NCBI GenBank assembly: GCA_038143435.1
Contig: JAYQLX010000002.1
Coordinates: 161,004-225,003 of the forward strand
Reading direction: 5' to 3'
DNA length: 64,000 nucleotides
Source: UBA8337 sp038143435
GTDB taxonomy: Bacteria; Pseudomonadota; Alphaproteobacteria; RS24
Each line of letters opens with the position of its first letter. The stretch's first letter is position 1. Shown here in pieces: positions 18,945-27,991 of the stretch. The translations under genes were made by a program, and so were the position numbers. Under the pieces are notes generated by a model. The model did not search any database. It was given only the letters and a program-made list of their open reading frames with translations, and was not told the DNA's origin.

Positions 18945-19211
18945 CTATCGCGCCATCAGATAATCGGCTTTGCGGGCGCGCCGAATATCGTTCAAACAAG
19001 AATCGTCATCCGTATAGAGAAAGACATAAACATAAGCGTCATCGCCATCCATGACGAGGCGGCAAAACCCAAGCTCGCTATCGGGTTTGTTTTTCGGACA
19101 TTCGATGAGGTCGATATGGGGAATATTTTCTTCAAATTCCGAATAGGGAACGGGACACTCAGCCGCCACGGCCGGTGACGCAAATAGGATTAAGGCAAAT
19201 AGGGCACGCAT
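18945..19211 (-). CDS. Small secreted protein with cysteines
   Basis: 88-residue protein of no known family. The signal peptide (MRALFALILFASPAVAAE) is followed by a short acidic mature part with four cysteines (ECPVPY, IECPKN, GFCRLV, DSCLND) that could form two disulfides in the periplasm. ATG 19211 has GGAGA just before it. It lies downstream of a Fur-like site and a tiny open frame, so iron control is possible. Confidence 0.6.
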   Translation of the reverse strand: MRALFALILFASPAVAAECPVPYSEFEENIPHIDLIECPKNKPDSELGFCRLVMDGDDAYVYVFLYTDDDSCLNDIRRARKADYLMAR

Positions 19212-19235
19212 GGTTTTCTCCAATTGATTTGGCTT

Positions 19236-19418
19236 TTAGTTTAACCACCCGCATGAGCGCGATTTGGTTAAATGGTAACTATTAATAACACGGGCTGGGC
19301 CGCGTTGCGCTGATTGGTCGGTCTTACGCGGCACCAGGGGCACGACTTTGGCGCAATTTTTACGCGCTTCACGCATGAGCTGTAGGGTTGTTTGCGGGGT
19401 TCCCAAGTTTCGCGTCAT
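19236..19418 (-). CDS. Possible 60-residue protein after a Fur-like site
   Basis: This short basic open frame is of no known family, with no signal peptide or membrane helix. It is listed because it begins about 17 bp downstream of a Fur-like box and is preceded by a weak AGAGAA site. It may be an untranslated leader instead. Together with the box it accounts for most of the 280-bp gap 19212-19492. Confidence 0.3.
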   Translation of the reverse strand: MTRNLGTPQTTLQLMREARKNCAKVVPLVPRKTDQSAQRGPARVINSYHLTKSRSCGWLN

Positions 19419-19434
19419 GGCGATTTCTCTTTCT

Positions 19435-19453
19435 GCTATTGATAATCATTATT
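19435..19453. promoter_or_regulatory. Fur-like operator
   Basis: The 19 bases match 16 of 19 positions of the classical Fur box, with GATAATCATTAT intact in the right-hand part. It lies just downstream of the epimerase stop and upstream of the small genes ending at 19236 and 18945. Iron-dependent repression of those genes is an inference. Confidence 0.5.
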
Positions 19454-19492
19454 AACTGGAAACGGCAATAAGTCAAGCGGCGGCGCAAGTCT

Positions 19493-20482
19493 TTACCCCC
19501 AAAGTTCAGCCGTCGGCGGATAAATCGTCGCCCCGTCATACCGCAAGCCATTGGCGCGGTCTTCGGCCAGCCAAAGCGGCCCGTCCAAATCGACCAAATC
19601 AGCTTGCTGCGCCAATATCATGGCCGGTGCCATAGAGAGCGAAGTGGCGACCATACAGCCGACCATGATTTTGCGGCCGTCAGACTTGGCTGTTCGGGCG
19701 CAGGCTAGCGCTTCGGTCAGACCGCCCGTCTTGTCGAGTTTCAAATTGACCCAATCATAAGCGCGCGACAGATTTGTCAGCGAGACTGTATCATGCACAC
19801 TTTCATCGGCGCAAAAGGGCAGGTCAATATCGGCCAGACCGGCTTCTTGCGCTTGCGGTACAGGCTGCTCGAAAAATGTCACGCCATAACGCCCCAGCTG
19901 ATTGGCATAGCGCGCCAATTCATCAATTTGCCAGCCTTCATTACTGTCAACGATAAGCTGCGCATCGGGGCGCGCTTCGGCAATGGCGGCGAGGCGGGTA
20001 ATGTCGGCCATCACACCCTCGCGCCCGCCCAGTTTGATTTTCAATAGCGGATAGGCTTGCGCCTTTTCTGCTTGCGCCGCCATTTTATCGGCATCGTCAA
20101 TAACAATGGTGAAAGCGGTGGTAATCGGTTTGAGGTCAATCGCGGCCAGTTGGCAATGTCGGTTTTGCTGTTTGGCTTCCAAATCCCATAAAGCGCAATC
20201 AATCGCATTGCGCGCCGCACCGGGCAGCAGCAATGCGTCCAGCAAATCGGCGCGTCAAACCGTTTTTCAATGCCGCCTGAATGCTTTCAACCGCTGCCGT
20301 AACGGTTTCCATGCTTTCGCCATAGCGGCGATAGGGCACGGCCTCACCGCGTCCGATATGGCATCTTGCGCAATCTCGACGCATAAAACATCGGCGCTTA
20401 TTTTGCTGCCGCGGGCGATTGAGAAGCGTTGTCGGAGCGGCCAGCTTTCGGCCCTGATGGTCAATTTGCGCTGCGTCATCAT
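19493..20482 (-). CDS. L-Ala-D/L-Glu (dipeptide) epimerase, enolase superfamily (two frameshifts)
   Basis: About 329 residues after repair. Catalytic parts are LKIKLGG (KxK base), LIVDSNEGW, FFEQPVP and CADESVH (three metal ligands), and NLKLDKTGG (second base Lys). This set is typical of dipeptide epimerases acting on murein peptides. The N-terminal third is split: one base is missing near 20362 (repair gives AQDGHIGRGEAVPYRRYGES) and one is extra, or two are missing, near 20249-20253 (repair gives DLLDALLLPG). The two cancel. The start is ATG 20482 or 20479; neither has a strong ribosome site. Confidence 0.75.
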
Positions 20483-20561
20483 GCGGTCACTATGCCGCGC
20501 CGCAGTGCTTGCCCTCAAGCCAAATTTCCTTATATTCATTGAGAAATTTTGGGAGACTATT

Positions 20562-20882
20562 ATGGCTAAAGTGACATTTGTCGGTTCCGACGGATCAGAA
20601 ACAGTTTGCGAAGGCAATGACGGCATGACCTTGATGGAAGTTGCCATTAAAAATTCAGTGCACGGCATTGATGCCGATTGCGGCGGCGCGTGCGCTTGCG
20701 CAACTTGCCATGTTTATCTGCGTGGCGAATGGGCCGAGCGACTCAAAGAGCGTGAGGAAATGGAAAGCGACATGCTGGATTTCGCATTTGAAGTGAAAGA
20801 AAACAGCCGCGTGTCCTGTCAGATTAAAATCAGCGATGCATTAGACGGTCTGATTGTCGATGTGCCGGAAAAACAATTCTAA
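20562..20882 (+). CDS. 2Fe-2S ferredoxin, adrenodoxin/FdxB type
   Basis: 106-residue electron carrier. Cluster cysteines are C40, C46, C49 and C86 (C-x5-C-x2-C, then SRVSCQI), the spacing of adrenodoxin-type ferredoxins that serve Fe-S assembly or P450 systems. An extra Cys44 lies in the loop. ATG 20562 has GGGAGA 6 bp before it; the much longer open frame upstream is a shadow. It is a single gene between two oppositely directed genes. Confidence 0.93.
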   Translation: MAKVTFVGSDGSETVCEGNDGMTLMEVAIKNSVHGIDADCGGACACATCHVYLRGEWAERLKEREEMESDMLDFAFEVKENSRVSCQIKISDALDGLIVDVPEKQF

Positions 20883-20888
20883 GTTTTT

Positions 20889-21189
20889 CTAACGCTTGTC
20901 AAAAACGCCATATTCATAGGCAATTGAACTTTCAATAAGCTGGCGCCAAACCGGCTCCGCAATTTCGCGCGCCAATCCCGATTTTTCGGCCTCGGCCAAA
21001 ACCAATTGCACAACTTCTTCAATGCGCGCTTCATCGCGCACCGTGTCGCGGCTCGGCTTCACCTTCACCGGCGGCGGCAATCAGTTTTTGCCGTTCGGCC
21101 AAAATCGCGACAAGACGCTTGTCGAGCGCATCAATTTGCGCGCGAATATCTTGCATTTCAGGAACGGGGACAGGCGCGCGCTCGGTCAT
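20889..21189 (-). CDS. Chorismate mutase, AroQ type (frameshifted)
   Basis: About 99 residues after repair. The N-terminal helix IRAQIDALDKRLVAILAERQKLI carries the conserved active-site Arg and Lys pattern of AroQ enzymes, which convert chorismate to prephenate. One extra base in the CC at 21068-21069 breaks the frame. Removing it joins AAAVKVKPSRDTVRDEARI and leads to the C-terminal helix EPVWRQLIESSIAYEY. GGAG about 10 bp before ATG 21189 supports a separate start, although the pgsA frame reads into it. It follows pgsA directly. Confidence 0.75.
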
Positions 21190-21196
21190 TGCGTCA

Positions 21197-21753
21197 TCAC
21201 TCCATTTTGCGTGTTTCATGCCCTGGCGCACATAATCATAGCCGGTAATCAGCGTCAGACCGGCGGCCAGCCATAACAGTCCGAGGCCGGTTTCCGGCGC
21301 GTAATGGAAAATCAGGCGACCGCTCTCATCGACCAGCAAAAAGCCAATGGCGACCATTTGAATGGCGGTTTTATATTTGGCCAGCGTCGAAACCGGCAGG
21401 GCGACTTGCAATTCCATCAAATATTCGCGCAAGCCCGAAACTAAAATTTCGCGGCACAGAATAATCAACGCCGCTATCAGATGGTAATCCTTGATGATGT
21501 CATAGCCGACCAGCAAGAGTAGGCATGTGGCGACCATCAGCTTATCGGCAATCGGGTCAAGCATGCGTCCGAAGCCCGACTGCACGTCAAGTTTGCGCGC
21601 CAGCCAGCCGTCAAAGAAATCAGTGAAGCCGGCAATGGAAAAGACCAAAAGCGCCAGCAAGTCACCCCAAAGGCCGGGCACGAAAAAGGCCAGATAAACG
21701 CCGGGTATCATCAAAATACGCAAAAGCGTCAAAATATTGGGCAAATGCTGCAT
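21197..21753 (-). CDS. pgsA: CDP-diacylglycerol--glycerol-3-phosphate 3-phosphatidyltransferase
   Basis: About 185-residue inner-membrane enzyme that makes phosphatidylglycerophosphate. The CDP-alcohol phosphotransferase motif DG-x2-AR-x8-G-x3-D-x3-D is exact in DGWLARKLDVQSGFGRMLDP and the following IAD. ATG 21753 (MQHLPNIL) has AAGG before it and lies 8 bp after uvrC. As read, the frame continues without a stop into the chorismate mutase. Adding one A to the AAAA run near 21203 would give a stop at 21197-21199, the end assumed here. Whether this is an error or a true fusion is open. Confidence 0.85.
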
Positions 21754-21761
21754 CTGTGCCT

Positions 21762-23633
21762 TCAAGACTCGTTGCTGTTGAAGTGGTTGTATATGCGTTG
21801 CGCCATTTTTGCACTAATTCCTTCAACTTTTTCAAGTTCCGACAATGACGCACGGCCAACGGCGCGACCGGAGCCGAAATGGTGGAGAAGCGCGCGTTTT
21901 CTTGAGACGCCGATACCGTCAATGCCGTCGAGCGGATTTTTGCGAATATCGGCGCTGCGCCGCGCCCGATGACCGCCAATGGCAAAGCGGTGCGCTTCAT
22001 CACGCAAGCGTTGCAAGATAATACAGCACCGGTGAATTGGGCGGCATCATGAAATCGCTTTTGTTCATCATGAAAAAGCGCTCGCGACCGGCATCGCGAT
22101 CAGGCCCTTTGGCAATGCCGACCAGCGGCACATCTTCCAGCCCCAATTCGACCATTACCTCATGGGCGATATTTAACTGGCCGCGCCCGCCATCGACCAG
22201 CACCAAATCCGGCCACGCCGTGCTGCCGCGATTTTCTTCGCGCGCCAAGCGACCATAGCGGCGGGTAAAGACCTCGCGCATCATGGCATAATCATCGCCC
22301 GGCTGGGTTGTTTCATCTTTAATGTTGAATTTGCGATATTGGTTTTTCATGAAGCCGTCAGGCCCCGCCACAATCATACCGCCGAGCTGATTGGTGCCCT
22401 GCAAATGCGAATTGTCGAACACCTCAATGCGCTCCGGCGCACTGTCGAGACCGAATGCCTCGGCGACGCCGTTCAGCAATCGGCGCTGGCTGGCACTTTC
22501 CGACACTTGTCGCGCCAGTGCCTCTTTGGCGTTTTGTTCGGCATGGCGCATCAGGTTCATTTTGTCGCCGCGCTGCGGTTTGTGCAGTTTGACATTGTGC
22601 CCCATGCGGGTGCTCAGCGCCTCGCCAATGAGCGCCGCACCGGCCAGCTTGTGATTGACGAAAATCTCGCGCGGCACGGGTCGGTTTTCATAAAACTGAC
22701 CGATGAAAGCCTCGAGAATTTCCGGCTCGGCCTGGTCGCGCTCATGGCGCGGAAAATAGGCCTTATTGCCGAGATTTTGTCCGGCGCGGAAAAAGAAAAC
22801 CTGCACGCAAGATTGCCCACCCTGTTTTTCAATGGCAATGACATCGGCTTCGGTTATATCGCCCGGGTTGATGCCGCTATCTTGCTGCACATAAGTCAGG
22901 GCGCGAATGCGGTCGCGCGCGGCGGCAGCGGCTTCAAAATCCGTCGCTTCGCTGGCCGCTTGCATTTTTTCCAGCAGCGCATCTTGCACTTGTCGGCTTT
23001 TGCCGTTCAGAAAATCGCGCGCTTCTTCGACCAGTTCGGCATAATCGGCGACCGAGATTTCTCCCGTGCACGGTGCGCTGCAGCGTTTGATTTGATAGAG
23101 CAGGCAGGGGCGGGTGCGGCTGTCATAAACACTGTCGGAACATGAGCGCAGCAAAAAGGCGCGCTGCAATGTGTTGAGGGTGCGATTGACCGCACCGGCC
23201 GATGCGAAGGCCCGAAATAAGCGCCCGGCCGTTTGCGCGCGCCGCGATGTTTATAAAGCTGCGGCACATCATGGTCTTCGGCCAGCAAAATATAGGGAAA
23301 GCTTTTATCGTCGCGCAGCAATACATTATAGCGCGGCTTCATTTTCTTAATCAGATTGGCTTCCAGAAGCAGGGCGTCGGTTTCGGTTTCGGTGCGGATA
23401 AATTCCATATCGCGGGTCGCGTCAATCATCCGCAAAATGCGATTATTGTGACCGGTCGGACGGGCATAGGAGCGCACCCGCGCTTTCAAATTTTTTGCCT
23501 TGCCGACATATAGCGCATTACCCTCGCCATCAAGCATGCGATAGACACCGGGGGCGCTGGGCAGCGTCGCCACTTTCGCCTCAATCAGCGCACGGCCGGT
23601 TTCCCGCGGCGTTTCATTTCGGTTTTCGTTCAC
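21762..23633 (-). CDS. uvrC: Excinuclease ABC subunit C (two frameshifts)
   Basis: About 623 residues after repair; incises DNA on both sides of a lesion held by UvrB. The N-terminal GIY-YIG nuclease shows APGVYRM and ALYVGKAKNLKARV. The middle has the Cys cluster (RPCLLYQIKRCSAPC) and a UvrB-binding UVR-like stretch. The RNase H-like domain has VFDNSHLQGT and LVLVDGGRGQL, and the C-terminus has the helix-hairpin-helix. One base is missing near 23208-23213 (repair gives YFGPFASAGAVNRTL) and one is extra at 22015-22016 (repair gives LYYLQRLRDEAHRF). It starts with GTG and leads an operon with pgsA and the chorismate mutase. Confidence 0.9.
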
Positions 23634-24035
23634 GATATTTTATCCATTGTTTATGGTCTGCCAGTTTAGCGAGTTTGAGCAAATTTGGGCGATTTTCTGA
23701 CCGCAATTTAATTCACGAGTCCTGTGGATAAACATGTGCAGAAAATAAATGATTGTCGGTCAAGCTATTGATTTATATAGCCTCCAAACCCATTGCATAA
23801 AAAATAGGCAATAATATTAAGGTAATGATATTATTTATAAAAACAAAATCAAGCGGCCAAAAAAATATTTTTTTCGACTTATTTTTAGACTTTACAACAG
23901 TCAATTTTTTTTGCAGTCGCGTGTGAATTACTCGCCTTTTACGATTTTCTTATTTAAATCAACTGCTTGCGAGATAATTTGTCGCATCGAAAGGGGCAAA
24001 AAGGGCTGAAAAGTGCGGAATTTAGGGCCGTAAAT
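23634..24035. other. AT-rich intergenic region with a DnaA box
   Basis: This 402-bp gene-free stretch lies between uvrC (leading away) and folB (ending). It holds a perfect DnaA box, TGTGGATAA at 23723-23731 (reverse complement of TTATCCACA), a weaker one, TTATCCATT, at 23640-23648, and a strongly AT-rich run at about 23735-23960 with tracts of A and T. It must contain the uvrC promoter. It could also be an origin-like or DnaA-controlled region. Confidence 0.5.
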
Positions 24036-24440
24036 TCAGCTACGCAGGCGAGAAATTGCAATTCCAACCGAGGCGGCTTGGGCAATCGCCTGCGGCTTCT
24101 CAATTTGCACGCGAATTTGCACAAGCCGCGGGTCTTCCATCAACCGATCGGCAATGCGCTCGGCCAATGTTTCGACCAAATCAATGTGCCCGTCGCTGGC
24201 CAAAGCGGTGGCGATTCTGCACATATCTTCATAGCAAACGACATCGCCAATCGCTTCCGGCGTCGCGCTGTCTTCCAGCACGCCGGCATCAATGGTCAGC
24301 CAAATCGTCTGCTTGTTTTCTCTCTCATGCGGGTGAATGCCGATGCTTGCTTCAACGGCCAGCCGATTGACGAAAACATGGCGCAGACCGCGCGCAGCAT
24401 TTGCCAAATCCGGACGGCTATCGGGTGTTTGCTGGTTCAT
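24036..24440 (-). CDS. folB: Dihydroneopterin aldolase
   Basis: 134-residue enzyme of folate synthesis that cleaves dihydroneopterin to 6-hydroxymethyl-dihydropterin and glycolaldehyde. Family marks are ASIGIHPHERENKQ, the DVVCYEDMC region, LVETLAERIADRL with the substrate-anchoring Glu, and VQIEKPQAI with the catalytic Lys. The ATG directly follows the stop of the SDR gene upstream (no gap), so the two are coupled and probably share a pteridine pathway. Confidence 0.9.
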   Translation of the reverse strand: MNQQTPDSRPDLANAARGLRHVFVNRLAVEASIGIHPHERENKQTIWLTIDAGVLEDSATPEAIGDVVCYEDMCRIATALASDGHIDLVETLAERIADRLMEDPRLVQIRVQIEKPQAIAQAASVGIAISRLRS

Positions 24441-25223
24441 CTATTCTTTTACCTCTGTCACGTCAGGTGTCTGCCAAGCCAAATGTTGCCCGCCATCTTG
24501 CATCAGTGTTTGACCGGTCATGGCTTGGGCGGTGAGGATATAGCGTGCGGCGGCAACAATATCATCGGGTGTCGCGCCATGCCCGAGCGGCACCAATCGG
24601 GCTTGCTTGTCAAATTCGGCCTGCGCCTGTCGCGGATTGGGCAGGGTCGGGCCGGGGGCAATGGCATTGACGCGAATATGCTGCGGCGCCAGCGCTTGCG
24701 CAAAGGTTTCGGTCAGTGTCGCCAAGCCGGTTTTCGAGACAGTGTAGCTGGTGAAATCAGGGGTCAGCCGGTCAACGCGCTGGTCGGTAATATTGATAAT
24801 ATTGGCGTCTTCTATGCTGCCGGCTTGCAATTCAGGCTGATTGGCAAAGTCGCGCATCAGCAATGCCGGTGCACGCAAATTGGCGTTGAGGTGGGTGTCC
24901 CAGCTTTCTTGGCTCAGCGTGTGCGCCGTGTCGCGCTCAAAGGTTGAGGCATTATTGATGAGCGCGGTCAGCGGGCCAAGCGCGGCGACGGCATCGGGTA
25001 TCAGTTTTTCGACCGCTGCCGCATCGCGCAAATCGGCTTGCAGGGCAATGGCTTTGCCGCCCTTGTTTTGAATGTCGGCGACCAGTTTCTCTGCTTCGCT
25101 TTTCGACCCTGCAAAATGAGCCGCAATGGCCCAGCCGTCAGCCGCCAAAGCCTCGGCCAGGGCGCGACCAATGCGTTTTGCCGATCCGGTGATTAAAACA
25201 ACCTTGTGGTGTGTCTCCGCCAT
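24441..25223 (-). CDS. SDR oxidoreductase, pteridine reductase/FolM-like
   Basis: 260-residue Rossmann-fold reductase. The nucleotide loop is TGSAKRIG, the TGxxxRxG form of pteridine reductases (PTR1, FolM) instead of the common TGxxxGxG. Other marks are LINNAS, catalytic Tyr and Lys in SYTVSKTG, and the C-terminal GQTLMQDGGQHL. Its direct coupling to folB supports reduction of dihydropterins or dihydrofolate. The function is inferred from this loop and the neighbour; other SDR roles remain possible. Confidence 0.8.
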   Translation of the reverse strand: MAETHHKVVLITGSAKRIGRALAEALAADGWAIAAHFAGSKSEAEKLVADIQNKGGKAIALQADLRDAAAVEKLIPDAVAALGPLTALINNASTFERDTAHTLSQESWDTHLNANLRAPALLMRDFANQPELQAGSIEDANIINITDQRVDRLTPDFTSYTVSKTGLATLTETFAQALAPQHIRVNAIAPGPTLPNPRQAQAEFDKQARLVPLGHGATPDDIVAAARYILTAQAMTGQTLMQDGGQHLAWQTPDVTEVKE

Positions 25224-25316
25224 GCCCCACCATGTAGCAGTTTTTTGGGGGCGACCCTAACCGTTTTTTAACCGCTTCGGCGCAGCATGGGACCAGAGAA
25301 AAATGGAGACTTTTCG

Positions 25317-25433
25317 ATGCGGATTATGATTTTAGTGGGGCATATCGCCATGTTTGATTTGTTTGCGTTTGAGTGGCCCGCTGCTGCTGCACTATACGGC
25401 AAGTCTTGTCGATTGATGATCGGAAACCGATAA
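25317..25433 (+). CDS. Possible 38-residue small protein
   Basis: This short frame (MRIMILVGHIAMFDLF...) starts at ATG 25317, with GGAG 10 bp before it, and ends at TAA 25431-25433. The first 18 or so residues are hydrophobic enough for one membrane helix. No family is recognised. It lies in the 284-bp gap between the SDR gene and uvrB. The gap also has two copies of AAGTCTTGTCG (about 25401 and 25488) about 90 bp apart. Confidence 0.35.
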   Translation: MRIMILVGHIAMFDLFAFEWPAAAALYGKSCRLMIGNR

Positions 25434-25507
25434 TTCAATTTATGACTTCCGTGTTGAGTTGCGCAAACGGCCTAATTTGACAGCCAAGTCTTGTCGGTCA
25501 GTTATAT

Positions 25508-27737
25508 TTACGACTTGCGTCGGCGCGGGGCAGCCTCCTTTTTCGCACCGGTTTGGTCGGCGACCCGCGCATCAACTTCTGATTGACGCGCAAACGGGTC
25601 GTCGGCCACGGCCAATTCGTTTCTTGCAGGCGTTTAATCTCATCGCGCAGTCGCGCCGCCGTCTCAAATTCCAAATCGGCGGCGGCTTCGCGCATCTCCG
25701 CTTCCAGCCCTTCAATATGAGCGCGCAAATTGCTGCCCAAAAGCGGCGCTTGTTTTTCTTCCATTGCCTCGCGAATGCGATAAGGGCCGGGGGCGGCTTT
25801 ATTACCGCGCTCGGCGATGCCTTCCAGCACATCAGCAACATTTTTCTTAACCGTTTCCGGCGTAATGCCGTGTTCTTCATTATGCGCCATTTGCTTTTCG
25901 CGGCGGCGATTGGTTTCGGCCATGGCGCGCTGCAAAGAGCCAGTCATTTGGTCGGCATAAAGCAAGACGCGCCCTTCGGCATTACGCGCGGCGCGACCAA
26001 TGGTTTGCACCAGCGAGGTTTCGGAACCCAAAAAACCTTCCTTATCGGCATCAAGAATGGCGACCAGCGCACATTCAGGAATATCCAAACCTTCGCGCAG
26101 CAGATTAATGCCGACGAGAATATCAAACGCGCCGAGGCGCAAATCACGGATGATTTCAATGCGCTCCAATGTGTCGATATCGGAGTGCATATAGCGCACG
26201 CGCAAGCCTTGCTCATGCATATATTCGGTCAAATCTTCGGCCATTTTCTTGGTCAGAGTGGTCACCAAAACACGCTGGCTTTTCTTGGCCAATTCATGGC
26301 ATTCGGCGATTAAATCATCGACCTGGGTCGTGGCCGGACGGATTTCGCAAGTCGGGTCAATCAGCCCGGTCGGGCGAATGACTTGCTCGACGAAAACGCC
26401 GCCCGTGCGCTCCATCTCCCACGGGCCGGGGTGGCAGATACATGCACGGTTTGCGGCCGCATAATATCCCATTCCTCAAACTTCATCGGGCGATTATCAA
26501 CACAAGAAGGCAGTCGGAAACCGAACTCGGCCAGTGTCGATTTCCGGCGAAAGTCGCCGCGAAACATACCGCCGATTTGCGGAATGGTGACATGGCTTTC
26601 ATCGGTAAAGACCAGCGCATTGTCGGGCAAATATTCAAACAAAGTGGGCGGCGGCTCGCCCGGCTTGCGGCCCGTCAAATAGCGCGAATAATTTTCAATA
26701 CCGGCGCAAGAGCCGGTGGCCTCCAGCATTTCCAAATCGAAATTGGTGCGCTGCTCCAGCCTTTGCGCTTCCAGCAAGCGACCGGCCGCTTCAAATTCTT
26801 CCAACCGCGTTTTCAACTCATCTTGAATGCCGACCATGGCCTGCTTCAAAGTCGGGCCGGGTGTCACATAATGCGAATTGGCATAGAGCCGGACTTTTTC
26901 CAAATCGCCCGATTTTTGTCCGGTTAGCGGGTCGAACTCGGTCAGACTGTCAATCTCATCACCGAACAGTTCAATGCGCCAAGCGCGGTCCTCATAGTGT
27001 GCCGGAAACACGTCAATCGTATCGCCGCGGACGCGAAAATCGCCGCGTGCAAAAGCCATATCATTGCGCCGATATTGCAGCGCCACCAAATCGGCGAGTA
27101 ATTGCGTGCGCCCGATTTCCATACCTTTTTCAAGCTGCAGCGTCATGCTGGTATAGCTTTCCACCGAGCCGATACCGTAAATACATGATACGGAGGCGAC
27201 GATAATAACATCATCGCGTTCCAACAGGGCGCGCGTCGCCGAATGGCGCATGCGGTCAATCTGCTCGTTAATATTGCTTTCTTTTTCAATATAAGTGTCG
27301 GTGCGCGGCACATAGGCCTCGGGCTGGTAATAGTCATAATAAGAGACGAAATACTCAACCGCGTTTTCAGGGAAGAAGCCTTTAAACTCGCCATAAAGTT
27401 GCGCCGCCAATGTTTTATTGGGAGCCAAAACAAGGGCTGGGCGCTGGGTGCGCTCTATAAGCTGCGCCATGGTGAAGGTCTTGCCGCTGCCGGTCACGCC
27501 GAGCAGCACCTGGTCGCGCTCATCATCATTTATACCTTCGATGAGCTCTTCAATGGCTTTGGGTTGGTCGCCGGCTGGGTCGAATTCCGAGACCATTTTA
27601 AAGGCTTGCCCGCCCTCGGTCTTCTCAGGCCGATTGGCGCGATGCGGAATAAATTCGACAAGTTCCGCTTCGCTGAGCCCCGGTTCAGGCACCGGTGCCA
27701 GATCGCCGCGTCCGGTTAAGGATTTTTGTTCTTCCAT
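25508..27737 (-). CDS. uvrB: Excinuclease ABC subunit B (two frameshifts)
   Basis: About 743 residues after repair; damage-verifying helicase of nucleotide excision repair. Walker A is GVTGSGKT, the DNA-wedging hairpin is YYDYYQPEAYVPRTD, the Walker B-type motif lies in FTDESHVTIPQ, the helicase motif VI is QTIGRAARN, and the UvrC-binding UVR motif is ADLEFETAARLRDEIKRL. One base is missing in the GGGG run 26428-26431 (repair gives SATPGPWEMERTGG). Another is missing near 25618 (repair gives QETELAVADDPFARQ and a stop at 25508). An N-terminal extension of about 45 residues precedes the usual start. No SOS box was seen upstream. Confidence 0.9.
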
Positions 27738-27991
27738 GTGGAGAATATAGCGCGAAAGAACAAGCGACCCAAGAACTGAACCGAGATGCGTCCTTTAGCA
27801 CCAGAAATCCTGATGCCGCTGCGTCTCGGATTTCCAAATACAGCACCAATCCCGTCAGCACCTCACTGGCGACCAAAACCGTCAACAGATTGTCGAAGCC
27901 CTTAAGCATCGAGGCGGCCTTTGCTTCTTGTTTTTGCCATCTCTTAGGCGTAGTTTGCGCGCATTGGTCCACCATAGCAAGGAGTTTTGAA
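27738..27991. promoter_or_regulatory. Divergent region between uvrB and aspartate aminotransferase
   Basis: This 254-bp gap must hold promoters for both genes. AAGGAG at 27979-27984 is the ribosome site of the aminotransferase. No LexA-type GAAC/GTTC direct repeat and no clear promoter boxes were found. A minus-strand frame starting about 27910 has a hydrophobic stretch but overlaps uvrB and is not called. Confidence 0.35.

Noticed and set aside
22339..23145. Plus-strand open frame of 268 codons
   Set aside because: It is antisense to uvrC and has no recognisable protein features.
23634..24035. Calling this region the chromosomal origin oriC
   Set aside because: Only one perfect DnaA box is present and the neighbours (uvrC, folB) are not typical of alphaproteobacterial origins; kept as a finding only.
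27685..27910. Minus-strand frame with a hydrophobic stretch upstream of uvrB
   Set aside because: It overlaps uvrB in another frame, lacks a ribosome site and belongs to no family; likely chance.
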